Source: Parendozoicomonas sp. Alg238-R29 (GTDB lineage: Bacteria > Pseudomonadota > Gammaproteobacteria > Pseudomonadales > Endozoicomonadaceae). From it: a stretch of 48,078 nucleotides of DNA. The translations under genes were made by a program, and so were the position numbers. This document shows, one piece after another, positions 7,858-16,548 of the stretch. Under the pieces are notes generated by a model, which did not search any database, was not told the origin of the DNA, and saw nothing but the letters and a program-made list of their open reading frames with translations. Numbering within the stretch: the first letter of the stretch is position 1; each line of letters opens with the position of its first letter. The stretch is taken from contig NZ_CAMZOG010000030.1 in assembly GCF_947331445.1 (NCBI RefSeq), positions 1-48,078 of the forward strand, read 5' to 3'.

Positions 7858-8640
7858 AATGAGCTCATACTTGCAATCAACAGTGAACATTGGCCCTGGC
7901 GCAATACTGATGCCATTGATCAACGCCTGTCGGGATAACTCTTTAGCATCCACGCCTTCAGGTAACTCTATCCATAACAGAATGCCTCCTTTCGGGCAGG
8001 TCGCTCGAGTTCCTTCAGGAATTTCCAATGCTTTTAGATGCAAAGCTTCAAGAGCCTGAATGATGGCGTAATAGGTTGGAGAATTTATCGCAACAATATC
8101 CCCCGGTTTGGTAACTGCCTGCAAAGCGCAGGTAATAGCTTCTGGCAACCTGTGGTAATCAGCACATTCTGGGGTTTTATTCGGCAACCAGCTCCTACCA
8201 TTCAGCGGGCAACCTGCACTCGAAGTTCATCAACACCTTGCAATGCGCCATATCCTAAACCGACAGAGTTGGCAGCACGGGTCATATCCGCCAGATAACG
8301 CTTCACAGGGGTGATAGAAGTTAAAGTCAGGTCTGGTGACGCGCGTCCAAACTGAAGAGGAATATCACCAGGATTATGACTGGTAGAGTTCAGTGCCAGA
8401 CGCCACTGGGAAACATTACAGGGCACCAGCCTTGAGCGGGTTAACCGCGGAGGTTCGTCCTGATCGGGTAAAAGATCACAGACATAATACCCCGAGCGAG
8501 GGCGGGCTTCTACCCAGCCCCTGCGCTCCAGCAGTTTGTCTGCCGCAGCTTCATAGAGTTTGGATCGCCCCATAAACATGACAGATTTGACCGTCAGAAA
8601 GCATGACAGATCAAACCCAACCCCTTCTGTACTGTTTATT
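7858..8640 (-). pseudogene. MocR-type (GntR HTH plus aminotransferase fold) regulator, decayed
   Basis: The upstream piece (8202-8640) encodes the end of a winged-helix domain (KLLERRGWVEARPRSGYYV) and the linker and start of a fold-type-I aminotransferase domain (PLQFGRASPD, YLADMTRAANSVGLGYG). The second piece (7855-8187, another frame) has SPTYYAIIQALEALHLKALE, then jumps to the C-terminal PKGGILLWIELPEGVDAKEL and GISIAPGPMF. The middle with the PLP lysine is missing, the HTH start is replaced by unrelated sequence, the pieces are out of frame near 8190, and the C-terminus is cut. Intact relatives are about 470 residues. Confidence 0.8.
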
Positions 8641-8814
8641 TTTCTAGTTATCTGAATCTGTCTCGAACGGTGTGCCAGCTTTAATCTTGACTCTCCACTG
8701 ACAAGAGAGAAAAACAATGAACGGGAGTGAAGAGAATCAGGTTAAAAACAGTGTTGCCCGCCGGATTGTACGGCGTTACAACATCTGGAGAAGCCGTTCT
8801 GGCGCCCTTGAGTA

Positions 8815-9450
8815 TTAGTGCCAGCTATTATGGCGATAATAAAAACGTGGTAGCTCCCACTCTCTTACTATCGCTGCATAGCGGAAGGAAAAACCTAAAA
8901 CAATTGTGATCACAACACTGATCCAGCTGGGCAGATCAGTTTGCAACAAACCGATGTACAGCCAGGCTGCCGCAAAAGCGATACTGGCATACAGTTCTGC
9001 CCGAAACACCAGCGGCACCCGGTTACACATAACATCGCGGATAATCCCGCCAAACACCCCGGTAAAAACTCCCATTAACGCGGCAATAAACCAGCTGTGG
9101 CCAAGAGCCAGCGTTTTTTGTACACCAATAACCGTAAAGGTCATCAAACCTATGCCATCCAGAATAAGAAATGCTCTTCTGAGGTAACGCATCCAGCGGC
9201 TGATATAAATGGTGAGCATGGCAGCTGTGATAATTATGATCAGGAACAGCGGGTTCGCGACCCAAACCAGAGGGTAGTTGCCTATCAACACATCACGGAC
9301 AGAACCGCCTCCAATAGCGGTACAGCAGGCAATAAAAATCACACCAACAGGATCCATATTCCTTCGACCAGCCGCCAGCGCACCAGACATACCTTCAACG
9401 GTTATCGCCAGAATATAGAGAGCACCAAGCATGCCTGTCCCCGAGCACAA
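8815..9450 (-). CDS. TRIC-family (UPF0126, YadS/YicG-like) membrane protein
   Basis: The 211-residue protein is the prokaryotic trimeric intracellular cation channel family, an inner-membrane protein with seven helices in an inverted repeat. Each half carries the glycine-rich signature: AIGGGSVRDVLIGNYPLVWV near residue 45, and GVFGGIIRDVMCNRVPLVF near residue 130. Homologues conduct K+; glycine transport has also been proposed for some. The start is near the edge of the MITE that follows upstream (9476-9647), so its promoter must lie in the 25 bases before the MITE or within the element. Confidence 0.9.
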   Translation of the reverse strand: MCSGTGMLGALYILAITVEGMSGALAAGRRNMDPVGVIFIACCTAIGGGSVRDVLIGNYPLVWVANPLFLIIIITAAMLTIYISRWMRYLRRAFLILDGIGLMTFTVIGVQKTLALGHSWFIAALMGVFTGVFGGIIRDVMCNRVPLVFRAELYASIAFAAAWLYIGLLQTDLPSWISVVITIVLGFSFRYAAIVREWELPRFYYRHNSWH

Positions 9451-9475
9451 TGTTGTAATGATTGTATTTAGTCTA

Positions 9476-9647
9476 GGGTATGTTCACGATTAAACATCGA
9501 ACTCAGCATTACCACAATTTTCCAGGGTTGGGCGCCGCTCCACCGGAATACTGGTTGCCTTTCAAAGAGTGGCAACGCAGCCATAGAGACTTTTGGGAAT
9601 GCTCTTCGGGTGGCCACTGAGTCGTATGTTTAATCGTGAACATACCC
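9476..9647. mobile_element. Complete MITE with perfect terminal inverted repeats and TA flanks
   Basis: The 172-bp element begins GGGTATGTTCACG and ends with its exact inverse CGTGAACATACCC. The perfect inverted repeat runs 22 bases (9476-9497 against 9626-9647). It is flanked by TA on both sides (9474-9475 and 9648-9649), the target duplication expected for IS630/Tc1-mariner transposases. There is no ORF inside. The inner region shares blocks (GAATACTGGTTGCCTTTCAA, CTCTTCGGGTG) with the copy at 17736-17885, and its ends resemble those at 2888, 20260, 33282 and 40076. Confidence 0.9.
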
Positions 9648-10450
9648 TAAAAAGGACGGGCTAAACGTTGGCCGAGACCACGAAAAAATTCTGAGAGTTG
9701 AAGTTTATCTTTAGAAAAAGGTTTCCAGTGCCCATCTCCCAGCGTAAATAACTCCCCGGTTGGCAGGTTGTTCTTATCCAGCGCCATCAAAACAACATAA
9801 GAGTTTTCATCAAGAATACTGAGCAGCTCACCGACGACCCCATCGAAACTGTCTTCCACATGAAGCAAAGTTACTTTTTGCGGCAAAACAACTTCAACAG
9901 GGAATACCAGCTGAAAACTGGCAGTGGAGGAATGAATATAACCAGTAACCGGCCAGGACAAAGACTTCCCCTTAAAGCTGAAGTTTTCACCCGAATCCTC
10001 AAAAAGAAAGCTCGATTGCGTCACCGGAAGAAAAGACTGGCGGTTTAACTCATAAGGGTCAGCCAAAGGCTGGCCTTCGGAGGAATATCCATAACATTGA
10101 CCATCGGAAAACGGCAGAACTTCTTCCATAAGTTCTGCCCATGCGGTTATTAATGGATTATCCAGATGCTCTGCTGGCACATAACCAGACACCAGTTTCA
10201 AAAACCCATTCTGCTCCACCAGCACTAATGCCCGGCGAGAGCCATGACGAACGGTTAACTGCAGCGATACACCGAGATTGGCAAATATACGTTTGCCACC
10301 TTGTTCCTGAATAACTCCCACCTTACGCAGGGCTTGAACTTCTGCAAAGGTGAGTAAACCACCGTAAGGGCAGATATCACTATCTACGCCCAGACTTACC
10401 CGGCAAGTACGGAAATGATCTGCAGGCTCCCTGCGCAGACATTGAGACAT
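9647..10450 (-). CDS. Hypothetical protein, degenerate Nudix-like
   Basis: The 267-residue protein is not assigned with confidence. Residues 83-115 (ALVLVEQNGFLKLVSGYVP followed by AWAELMEEVLPF) are spaced like the strand-plus-Nudix-box region of a Nudix hydrolase, but the GX5EX7REUXEEXGU consensus is not met, so catalytic activity is doubtful. The C-terminal half is beta-rich. It is the last gene of a minus-strand run with an aldo/keto reductase (15 bases upstream) and an FAD oxidoreductase. The stop codon TAG is made of the TA target site plus the first base of the MITE, so the original C-terminus may have been longer. Confidence 0.7.
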   Translation of the reverse strand: MSQCLRREPADHFRTCRVSLGVDSDICPYGGLLTFAEVQALRKVGVIQEQGGKRIFANLGVSLQLTVRHGSRRALVLVEQNGFLKLVSGYVPAEHLDNPLITAWAELMEEVLPFSDGQCYGYSSEGQPLADPYELNRQSFLPVTQSSFLFEDSGENFSFKGKSLSWPVTGYIHSSTASFQLVFPVEVVLPQKVTLLHVEDSFDGVVGELLSILDENSYVVLMALDKNNLPTGELFTLGDGHWKPFSKDKLQLSEFFRGLGQRLARPF

Positions 10451-10465
10451 AGTTACCTTGAATCT

Positions 10466-11254
10466 TTAAAACGCCGCTTTCACAGCTTCTACATTCTGTC
10501 GCATATGTTTCAGGTTAATTGTCCCCAAAACCGCACTGGTCACACCAGGATGTGAATAGACAAAATCCATACTGGCTTTCACCGGGTCTTCACCGTCACT
10601 GCAAAGGTGTCCGCTGGCCAAAGCCTTCTTTACCAGAATGGATTTATTGTGCTGATGTGCAAAGTCGAGTACAGCCTTTTCGCCCTGTTCGTTCAGGTTC
10701 CAGGTGACCATAACGCAGTCAGACTTCTCCAGAGCCAGGATACCGCCTTCTACTGTTTTGGTAGACATACCGCTGGCACGAATCAGCCCTTCTTTCTTCA
10801 GGTCTTCCAACACATCCAGACAGCCATAACGACGAATGACATCAACATCATTGCCATCGGAGTGCACCAATACCATATCCACACAATCGGTGTTCAAACG
10901 CTGAAGGCTGCGTTCAACGCTGAAGCGGACATGTTCGGGGGTGAAATTGAAATGGGATTGCCCGTTTTCAAACTCTTCACCTACTTTACTGCAGATTATC
11001 CACTGGTCACGCTGCCCCTGAAGGAGCTTGCCCAAACGTTCTTCGCTGGTGCCATAGGCCGGTGCGGTATCCAGTAAATTAATACCCAGATCCCGCGCCT
11101 GCGCCAAAAGATTCAACGCCTCGGCATCACCAGGAATTTTAAATGAGCCAGGATACTTCACCTGCTCATTACGACCGAGCTTTACGGTACCAAATCCAAC
11201 AGCAGATACCTTGAGCCCAGTGTCTGCCACGGAGCGCAGCCAGTGGTTTTCCAT
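10466..11254 (-). CDS. Aldo/keto reductase family oxidoreductase
   Basis: The 262-residue NAD(P)H-dependent TIM-barrel enzyme shows the AKR catalytic set: Asp and Tyr in NLLDTAPAYGTSEERLG (around residues 59-75), Lys in IICSKVGEEF, and His in DMVLVHSDGND. It is slightly shorter than the usual 300 or so residues. The substrate is unknown. Eleven bases separate it from the upstream FAD oxidoreductase and fifteen from the Nudix-like gene, suggesting one operon; a joint role on a hydroxy or keto acid is possible but not shown. Confidence 0.88.
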   Translation of the reverse strand: MENHWLRSVADTGLKVSAVGFGTVKLGRNEQVKYPGSFKIPGDAEALNLLAQARDLGINLLDTAPAYGTSEERLGKLLQGQRDQWIICSKVGEEFENGQSHFNFTPEHVRFSVERSLQRLNTDCVDMVLVHSDGNDVDVIRRYGCLDVLEDLKKEGLIRASGMSTKTVEGGILALEKSDCVMVTWNLNEQGEKAVLDFAHQHNKSILVKKALASGHLCSDGEDPVKASMDFVYSHPGVTSAVLGTINLKHMRQNVEAVKAAF

Positions 11255-11265
11255 AAGTGGATTCC

Positions 11266-12474
11266 TTAACAGTCCTGCAAACGACCTTCCCAGAAAGGCT
11301 TAGTCACTTCCGGGCGAGGTTGATTGGGAGCAATAAAGCCTTCATTGCCCTGAGGCTTGATACCTTTTGCCTCAAGGTTACGAATCACTTCGTCAGCAAG
11401 GTTTGGGGCCAGTGCCAATTTCGTTGGCCAGGTGACCATACCATTCTGCACCTGTTTGCAATAAGCAGCATCAGGGCGAAGCAGCTTGCTCTGCTTAGGT
11501 TCAGCACGGTTAACACGCAGAGCTCCCCAGCGTGCTTTGCCGAGATCAACCCAAGGCATCAGCTTCTTAAGTTCTTTCTTGCCCAGTGCAATCTGGGCAT
11601 CAGTATCACGCTTCACACCAGACTCAGCCAGTTCCCCCCCCATATACCAAACCCAGCGACCATTCTCGGAAGGATGGCTGGTCATGGTCAGGCGAGGAAC
11701 AATATCTGTGCTTACGCAGTGTGCATAAACAGGATGTGGGAAGTCGTGCTCTACCATCACCATGTGCAGTGGGCGCAGTTGCATGGTAGGAGATTCCAGC
11801 TGCCAGCGTTCCAGCAGGTCACCTGTACCTTCACCGGCAGTAAACACATACTGCTTGGCATCAATGGTGTAGTGATCATCGCCGCGCACCATTTCAATAC
11901 CGGCAATAGATTTGTCTTCGTTAAGTTTGAGAGTTGTGTTGTTCTCCCAGTCTACGTGAATGATACGATCTTCCAGACCATCAATCAGGGCACGCACAAC
12001 AGATTCAATGTCCAGAACACTTTCGTTCAGTTTATAAAGCTTGCCTTTAAAAGCTGGTGTGTTGAATGCCTCTGGTAGTTCATCACGGGTTACCCTATCT
12101 ACCCGGCCGCGTAATGCCTTGCTGCCAAAGAATGCTGCCATGCGAGAGCCAAAGCCACCTGGTGTCCACATAAACTGGTGATCAGAAAGAATGCGAACAG
12201 AGGTCAGGTCCAGTTCACCTTCCCCTTGGATGGCCGACAACCAGCGTGCTGGCATACCGGCTATACATTCTGATGCTTTGGTCAGATTTCCAGACAGCGC
12301 ATACTTGATACCGCCATGAATAATCCCCTGGGATTTGATGGTTTGCCCACCACCCAGTGTTTCATTTTCAAGAAGAAGGGCTTTGTAGCCCATATTGTTC
12401 AGGCGCCGGAATAACCACAGGCCTGCAATACCACCGCCGACAACTGTTACGTCAGCTTCAATGACATGGTTCAT
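11266..12474 (-). CDS. FAD-dependent oxidoreductase (DAO superfamily)
   Basis: The 402-residue protein opens with a Rossmann dinucleotide-binding motif VTVVGGGIAGLWLFRRL followed by the acidic end of strand 2 (ALLLENE). It then has GQTIKSQGIIHGGIKYAL, the second conserved block of the glycerol-3-phosphate dehydrogenase/D-amino-acid oxidase superfamily. A later KQYVFTAGEGTGDLL segment is the usual FAD-contacting GxG region. No transmembrane segment is evident. The substrate cannot be assigned. It heads the aldo/keto reductase and Nudix-like operon and is itself preceded by two very small ORFs on the same strand. Confidence 0.85.
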   Translation of the reverse strand: MNHVIEADVTVVGGGIAGLWLFRRLNNMGYKALLLENETLGGGQTIKSQGIIHGGIKYALSGNLTKASECIAGMPARWLSAIQGEGELDLTSVRILSDHQFMWTPGGFGSRMAAFFGSKALRGRVDRVTRDELPEAFNTPAFKGKLYKLNESVLDIESVVRALIDGLEDRIIHVDWENNTTLKLNEDKSIAGIEMVRGDDHYTIDAKQYVFTAGEGTGDLLERWQLESPTMQLRPLHMVMVEHDFPHPVYAHCVSTDIVPRLTMTSHPSENGRWVWYMGGELAESGVKRDTDAQIALGKKELKKLMPWVDLGKARWGALRVNRAEPKQSKLLRPDAAYCKQVQNGMVTWPTKLALAPNLADEVIRNLEAKGIKPQGNEGFIAPNQPRPEVTKPFWEGRLQDC

Positions 12475-12551
12475 TAGCTGTTAGCTACCTGTCAGATAAA
12501 GAGATTTCGGTGGCTATATATAAGGGCGGAAGAGTACAGATACAAGGGAAA

Positions 12552-12617
12552 CTAGAGACCAGCCCTGAAATCAGGGCTGGTTACCATAACTTCCATAGTT
12601 TTTTCAAAACCAGTCAT
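12552..12617 (-). CDS. Small ORF, 21 aa
   Basis: ATG at 12617 preceded by AAGGAG with a five-base spacer, a strong ribosome binding site. The peptide begins MTGFEKTMEVMV and ends PDFRAGL. Its start is nine bases past the stop of the 42-residue ORF, and its last codons make up a perfect ten-base-pair hairpin. It could be a real peptide, a leader peptide, or chance. Confidence 0.4.
   Translation of the reverse strand: MTGFEKTMEVMVTSPDFRAGL
12558..12581. promoter_or_regulatory. Perfect hairpin in the leader of the FAD-oxidoreductase operon
   Basis: ACCAGCCCTG pairs with CAGGGCTGGT across an AAAT loop. No T-tract follows on either strand, so it is not a textbook terminator. It lies 84 bases upstream of the FAD oxidoreductase start and inside the 21-residue ORF, which suits an attenuator or mRNA-processing element. 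Confidence 0.55.
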
Positions 12618-12626
12618 TTCAACTCC

Positions 12627-12755
12627 TTAATCCATATACACCGCCTCACGACCATTTCGGCCTGAGGTCACACCTTCAAAAGCAAGGACACTACCCAACG
12701 ATTCTGTACGCTGAAAACCTGGTTGATTTGTGACAACTTGTGGTGACTGCATCAT
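12627..12755 (-). CDS. Small ORF, 42 aa
   Basis: Starts ATGATG (12755 or 12752) behind GGAAGAG. The peptide contains QPGFQRTESLGSVLAFEGV and ends GREAVYMD. The TAA is followed at once by the ribosome binding site of the 21-residue ORF, so the two look translationally coupled. No family was recognised. Their arrangement ahead of an oxidoreductase operon resembles a leader or precursor peptide, but no cleavage or modification motif is evident. Confidence 0.45.
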   Translation of the reverse strand: MMQSPQVVTNQPGFQRTESLGSVLAFEGVTSGRNGREAVYMD

Positions 12756-12944
12756 GGAAAACTCTTCCAAATATCTTGGTTAAAAACCGAGTTAATACGT
12801 CACAATGTATTTCCAGCCTGCGATCAAAGAGATTGGGAAATAGTCTGAACCACTGAATTTCTTATGGTATTTATGATCCAAACCTCTGGTACTCCAGCTT
12901 TACCTTTCAGATAATAACCGCCCCTTACACCAAAGCGGTTTCCA
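12756..12944. other. Divergent intergenic region between the small-ORF operon and waaA
   Basis: 189 bases that should hold promoters for both directions. No clear -35/-10 pair, operator or repeat was recognised. Confidence 0.35.
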
Positions 12945-14228
12945 ATGTCGCGTTTTGTCTACACCCTAATCTTCTACCTTGGTCTGCCTCTTGTAGTCCT
13001 GCGCCTTCTCTATCGAGCCAGAAGTGCTCCGGCCTATGCGCGCCGTTGGCATGAACGTTTTGGGTTGATCACACCACCGGCAGATGGCAAAAAGAGCATT
13101 TGGATACACACAGTTTCCGTAGGAGAATCCATTGCGGCCGCTCCGCTGGTTAAGAAACTGCAGAGCGCCTATCCAGATCACCGGATTGTCGTGACCACGA
13201 TGACTCCAACTGGCTCAGAACAGGTCAAAATACTTTACGGTGATACTGTTTTCCATGTTTATGCGCCTTATGATCTTCCCTGCTCAGTCAGTCGTTTTCT
13301 GAAACGTATTCAACCGGAGTTGGCTGTGGTGATGGAGACTGAACTATGGCCAAACACCATTGCTGCCTGCCATAAACGTAACATCCCTGTTCTGCTCACC
13401 AATGCCCGACTGTCTGAACGCTCTGCCAAAGGCTACGGCAGATTGGGCCCTTTAACCCGCAAGATGCTTCAACAGCTTTCCTTTATTGCTGCTCAGACTG
13501 AAGACGATGCCCGGCGTTTTATAGAGCTTGGCTTCCCAAAGGCCCGCATGCAGGTCACCGGGACACTGAAATATGATTTAGATATTCCCGAAGCGTTAAA
13601 AAGTGAAGGTAAAGATTTACGGGAAAGCTGGCTGAGAGGTCGCCCCGGGCACGCGCGAATTCTAATTGCTGCCAGCACTCATAAAGGTGAAGACGAGCAG
13701 ATTGTTGAAGCCTTCCGAAATCTAAGCCGTACATTGTCCGATGTTCTTCTTATCGTGGTGCCAAGACACCCGGAACGTTTTGACGCTGTTTATGAACTGC
13801 TGAAAAACGAGGAATGGAACATCAGCCGTCGCAGTACGAATGCTCCAGTCACCCCTGAAACAGATGTTCTTCTGGGGGACACAATGGGCGAATTGTTGCG
13901 CATGTATGCAACCGCTGACCTGGCCTTTGTGGGGGGAAGCCTGGTGGAACATGGCGGACATAATCCACTGGAACCCGCGGCTTTGGGCCTGCCAATTGTT
14001 TCTGGCCCCCATGTATTCAACTTCCAGGAAGTCACCGCCACGCTGGAAGAAGCTGGCGCTTTAACAACTGTGCACACCAGCGCCGGATTAACCCGACATG
14101 CCGAGTATATTCTAACGGATCAAGATGCCGCCCAAAATGCGGGTAATGCCGCTCTTGAAGTCATGAATAAAAACAGAGGTGCTCTCAGTCGTCAACTTAT
14201 GCTGGCACAGGCATTGATAGAAAAATAA
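12945..14228 (+). CDS. waaA: WaaA (KdtA), Kdo transferase
   Basis: The 427-residue glycosyltransferase adds 3-deoxy-D-manno-octulosonic acid to the lipid A precursor at the cytoplasmic face of the inner membrane. It has a short N-terminal hydrophobic anchor (LIFYLGLPLVVLRLLY). The N-terminal domain carries SVGESIAAAPLV and the diagnostic VMETELWPN near residue 132. The C-terminal GT-B domain contains AASTHKGEDEQIVEAF, VPRHPERF and FVGGSLVEHGGHNPLEPAAL, the nucleotide-sugar-binding block. Length is typical (about 425). It is convergent with tolC across a strong terminator. Confidence 0.95.
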   Translation: MSRFVYTLIFYLGLPLVVLRLLYRARSAPAYARRWHERFGLITPPADGKKSIWIHTVSVGESIAAAPLVKKLQSAYPDHRIVVTTMTPTGSEQVKILYGDTVFHVYAPYDLPCSVSRFLKRIQPELAVVMETELWPNTIAACHKRNIPVLLTNARLSERSAKGYGRLGPLTRKMLQQLSFIAAQTEDDARRFIELGFPKARMQVTGTLKYDLDIPEALKSEGKDLRESWLRGRPGHARILIAASTHKGEDEQIVEAFRNLSRTLSDVLLIVVPRHPERFDAVYELLKNEEWNISRRSTNAPVTPETDVLLGDTMGELLRMYATADLAFVGGSLVEHGGHNPLEPAALGLPIVSGPHVFNFQEVTATLEEAGALTTVHTSAGLTRHAEYILTDQDAAQNAGNAALEVMNKNRGALSRQLMLAQALIEK

Positions 14229-14248
14229 AAGTGTGGGATTCAAACCAA

Positions 14249-14280
14249 AAGAAGCCGGGTGAAATCCGGCTTCTTTTTAT
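14249..14280. terminator. Intrinsic terminator between waaA and tolC
   Basis: AAGAAGCCGG pairs with CCGGCTTCTT across GTGAAAT, with a short T-run following on the plus strand and A-run on the other side, so it should act in both directions. Confidence 0.85.
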
Positions 14281-14303
14281 GTGCAAATTTTATCCAGGAG
14301 CGT

Positions 14304-15713
14304 TTAAGCGCTCTTACATACGGGTGTTAACTCATCATCCTTGCTGGCACGAATCCAGGCATTCAGGTCTTTCAGGTCCTGAGGGCTCAGAGTACCGGCA
14401 GTCTGTTTTAGTCTGAGTGTGTTAATGATGAAATCATAGCGAGCATTCAGGTAATCACGCTGAGCGCTATAGAGGCTCTGTTGGGCATCCAGAACATCAA
14501 CAATGTTGCGGGTTCCTACCTCATAACCACTTTCTGTTGCTTTTAATGCGCTGCTTGCAGACACAATGCCCTGACAACGTGCATCAACACGTTCTACATC
14601 AGCATTGACTGTATTGAACAGGTTACGGGTATTTGCACTGGTCTGGCGCAAAGTGTTGTCAAAGTCCATCTGGCTCTGTTCCAGTCTGTAGCCGGATTCC
14701 CGAACCCTGGAACTGGTCAGGCCACCACGGAAGATAGGCACACTCAGCTGCAGGCTGTAAGTGGTGCTATTGGTTTTACCATTGGAGGTATAACCATTGT
14801 TATAAGTACGCCCGGTGGTTGGATCAACATTATGACCATAGGTCGCAACAGCATTCAGGGTAGGTGCATGACCAGAACGGCTTACTTTTACTTGAGTTTC
14901 AGCAGCCTTCACACCTTTACGGGCAGCCTGCAGGGTCAGGTTCTGGGATACCGCGGTATTTACCCACTGTTCAATAACCAGAGGTGCCGGAGTGGCAACC
15001 GGCATGGTTTTATCAAGCTTAACCAGGTCAGCGATGTAAATGTTGGTCAAAGTGCGCAGGTTTTCAAGCGCTACTGAAACATCATTGTTTGCCTGTATAC
15101 GAGCAACACGAGAAGAGTCGTAGGCAGCACGAGCTTCAAGAACATCAGTTTCCGCAATCAAACCAACCTCAAAACGCTGCTGGGTCTGTTCCAGCTGACG
15201 CTTTACAGCGCGCTCTTCAGCAAGGGCTGTAGACAAGGCATCTTCTGCACGCAGCACATTAAAGTAAGCTTCAGAAGTACGCATAATCAGGTTCTGTGTT
15301 TCAACAGCCAGACTCAGGCGAGCCTGTTCGGTCAGAGTACCCGTACGCTCAAAGTTGAACCAGGACTCAAGATTGAACAGGGGCTGAGTCAGAGTTGCGC
15401 TCCAGCTATGGCTGTTCCAATCGTTGGTACGATTACCGGCACCGGCTGGCAGAGTGTTGGCATCTAGCATTGAAGAGCGGTTAGAGTTCGTCTGCGCATT
15501 TAAGCCGATGTTAGGTAGCAGTGCCGCACGGCTTTGGGGTACAGCTTCTTCAGAAGCTTTCAGAGACGCCTGTGCCGCGGCCAGCTGGGTATCATTTTTC
15601 AGCGCCAGCTCATATACCTTCAGGAGATCTGCAGACTCCTGAGCTTGAAGAGTCCCACTCAGTGCCATAACCGCGGCACTGATTCCGACCAGCAATCGCT
15701 TGGATGCCATCAT
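14304..15713 (-). CDS. tolC: TolC-family outer membrane channel
   Basis: The 469-residue protein has a cleavable signal peptide (LLVGISAAVMALSGTLQAQ) and two outer-membrane-efflux-protein repeats, each with long helices giving the trans-periplasmic tunnel. Recognisable blocks are LKNDTQLAAAQASLKASEEA near residue 36, QRFEVGLIAETDVLEARAAYD near residue 177, and YEVGTRNIVDVLDAQQSLYSAQRDYL in the second repeat. It would serve type I secretion and RND efflux as the outer-membrane exit. The gene order tolC next to a DUF1249 gene and cpdA is conserved in gammaproteobacteria. Confidence 0.93.
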   Translation of the reverse strand: MMASKRLLVGISAAVMALSGTLQAQESADLLKVYELALKNDTQLAAAQASLKASEEAVPQSRAALLPNIGLNAQTNSNRSSMLDANTLPAGAGNRTNDWNSHSWSATLTQPLFNLESWFNFERTGTLTEQARLSLAVETQNLIMRTSEAYFNVLRAEDALSTALAEERAVKRQLEQTQQRFEVGLIAETDVLEARAAYDSSRVARIQANNDVSVALENLRTLTNIYIADLVKLDKTMPVATPAPLVIEQWVNTAVSQNLTLQAARKGVKAAETQVKVSRSGHAPTLNAVATYGHNVDPTTGRTYNNGYTSNGKTNSTTYSLQLSVPIFRGGLTSSRVRESGYRLEQSQMDFDNTLRQTSANTRNLFNTVNADVERVDARCQGIVSASSALKATESGYEVGTRNIVDVLDAQQSLYSAQRDYLNARYDFIINTLRLKQTAGTLSPQDLKDLNAWIRASKDDELTPVCKSA

Positions 15714-15784
15714 TCACAGTCCTGTATCTGGTAAAATCGCTTGCCGGGAAACTGCTTATATTCCCCACATTTCAGCGAGAAGGG

Positions 15785-15802
15785 TGCAGGAATTTTCCTG
15801 CA
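15785..15802. promoter_or_regulatory. Inverted repeat in the tolC/DUF1249 divergent region
   Basis: TGCAGGAA and TTCCTGCA flank a TT centre, 72 bases upstream of the tolC start. It could be an operator or an mRNA hairpin in the tolC leader. No regulator consensus was recognised. Confidence 0.4.
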
Positions 15803-15942
15803 AATGGGCAAAAATAACATTAAGCCCTGAAAAACCAAACTGATATTTCTTACCAAATTGTACATATGGCTATTTTAAAAACATGAGAGCAATATAAGCT
15901 TCCAGTTATATTACAAACAGGGCTTGGGGAATTAACGACTCT

Positions 15943-16419
15943 ATGCATTTGTACACAACCCGCAATAAAGATCTGTCGCGTTCACGCTACAGTGTGGATC
16001 TGGTTGGGTTGCAGACGGTTTGTGAAAGAAACTACCTGGGACTCAGCCAGATCACACCAAGTGGCGGTGCGGGTACAACTCTGACAGTCATGATCGAGGT
16101 GGGCGGCCATACCGCAGAAGCCAGCCTGAAGATTGTTGAACAAACTCGCTACACCACCCTTCTGGCTTTATCTGTGGTACAACCTCTACATTCCTGGCTG
16201 CCACTGCCCAGCCTCACTGTTCGCATGTACCACGATGTACGTATGGCAGAAGTTATGGCCGCAGGTTGTCATCGCGGATTGGATGCACGCTACAGCTACC
16301 CAAACCCCCACATGTATCAACCCGATGAAAAGCACCAGTTGAACAAACTTCTCTCTGAGTGGCTGCAACACTGTTTGTCTGCGGGTTACTCCAACGATCC
16401 CCTGCCAATTCTTCCCTGA
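15943..16419 (+). CDS. yqiB: DUF1249 family protein (YqiB-like)
   Basis: The 158-residue protein has the DUF1249 opening SRYSVDLVGLQTVCERNYLGL and the late segment VRMYHDVRMAEVMAAGCHRG, which match the E. coli YqiB family. Function is unknown. In enterobacteria and relatives it sits between nudF and cpdA; here the nudF gene usually found between tolC and this gene is not present. It is followed by cpdA with a 129-base gap. Confidence 0.9.
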   Translation: MHLYTTRNKDLSRSRYSVDLVGLQTVCERNYLGLSQITPSGGAGTTLTVMIEVGGHTAEASLKIVEQTRYTTLLALSVVQPLHSWLPLPSLTVRMYHDVRMAEVMAAGCHRGLDARYSYPNPHMYQPDEKHQLNKLLSEWLQHCLSAGYSNDPLPILP

Positions 16420-16548
16420 GCAGCGATTAGCACTGCCAACATCTTAACAGAACAGACAAGAGCTCTGGAGTATGCCCTTACTGACAGTTATTATCTGTGC
16501 TCGGGATTTGCTCTTACTGATAAATATCAATAACACAGGCCGAATACC

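Noticed and set aside
8393-8575. Plus-strand 60-aa ORF
   Set aside because: It is antisense to the decayed MocR gene and has no start signal.
11257-12078. 273-aa plus-strand ORF opposite the FAD oxidoreductase
   Set aside because: Antisense to a clear family member; composition follows the complementary codons.
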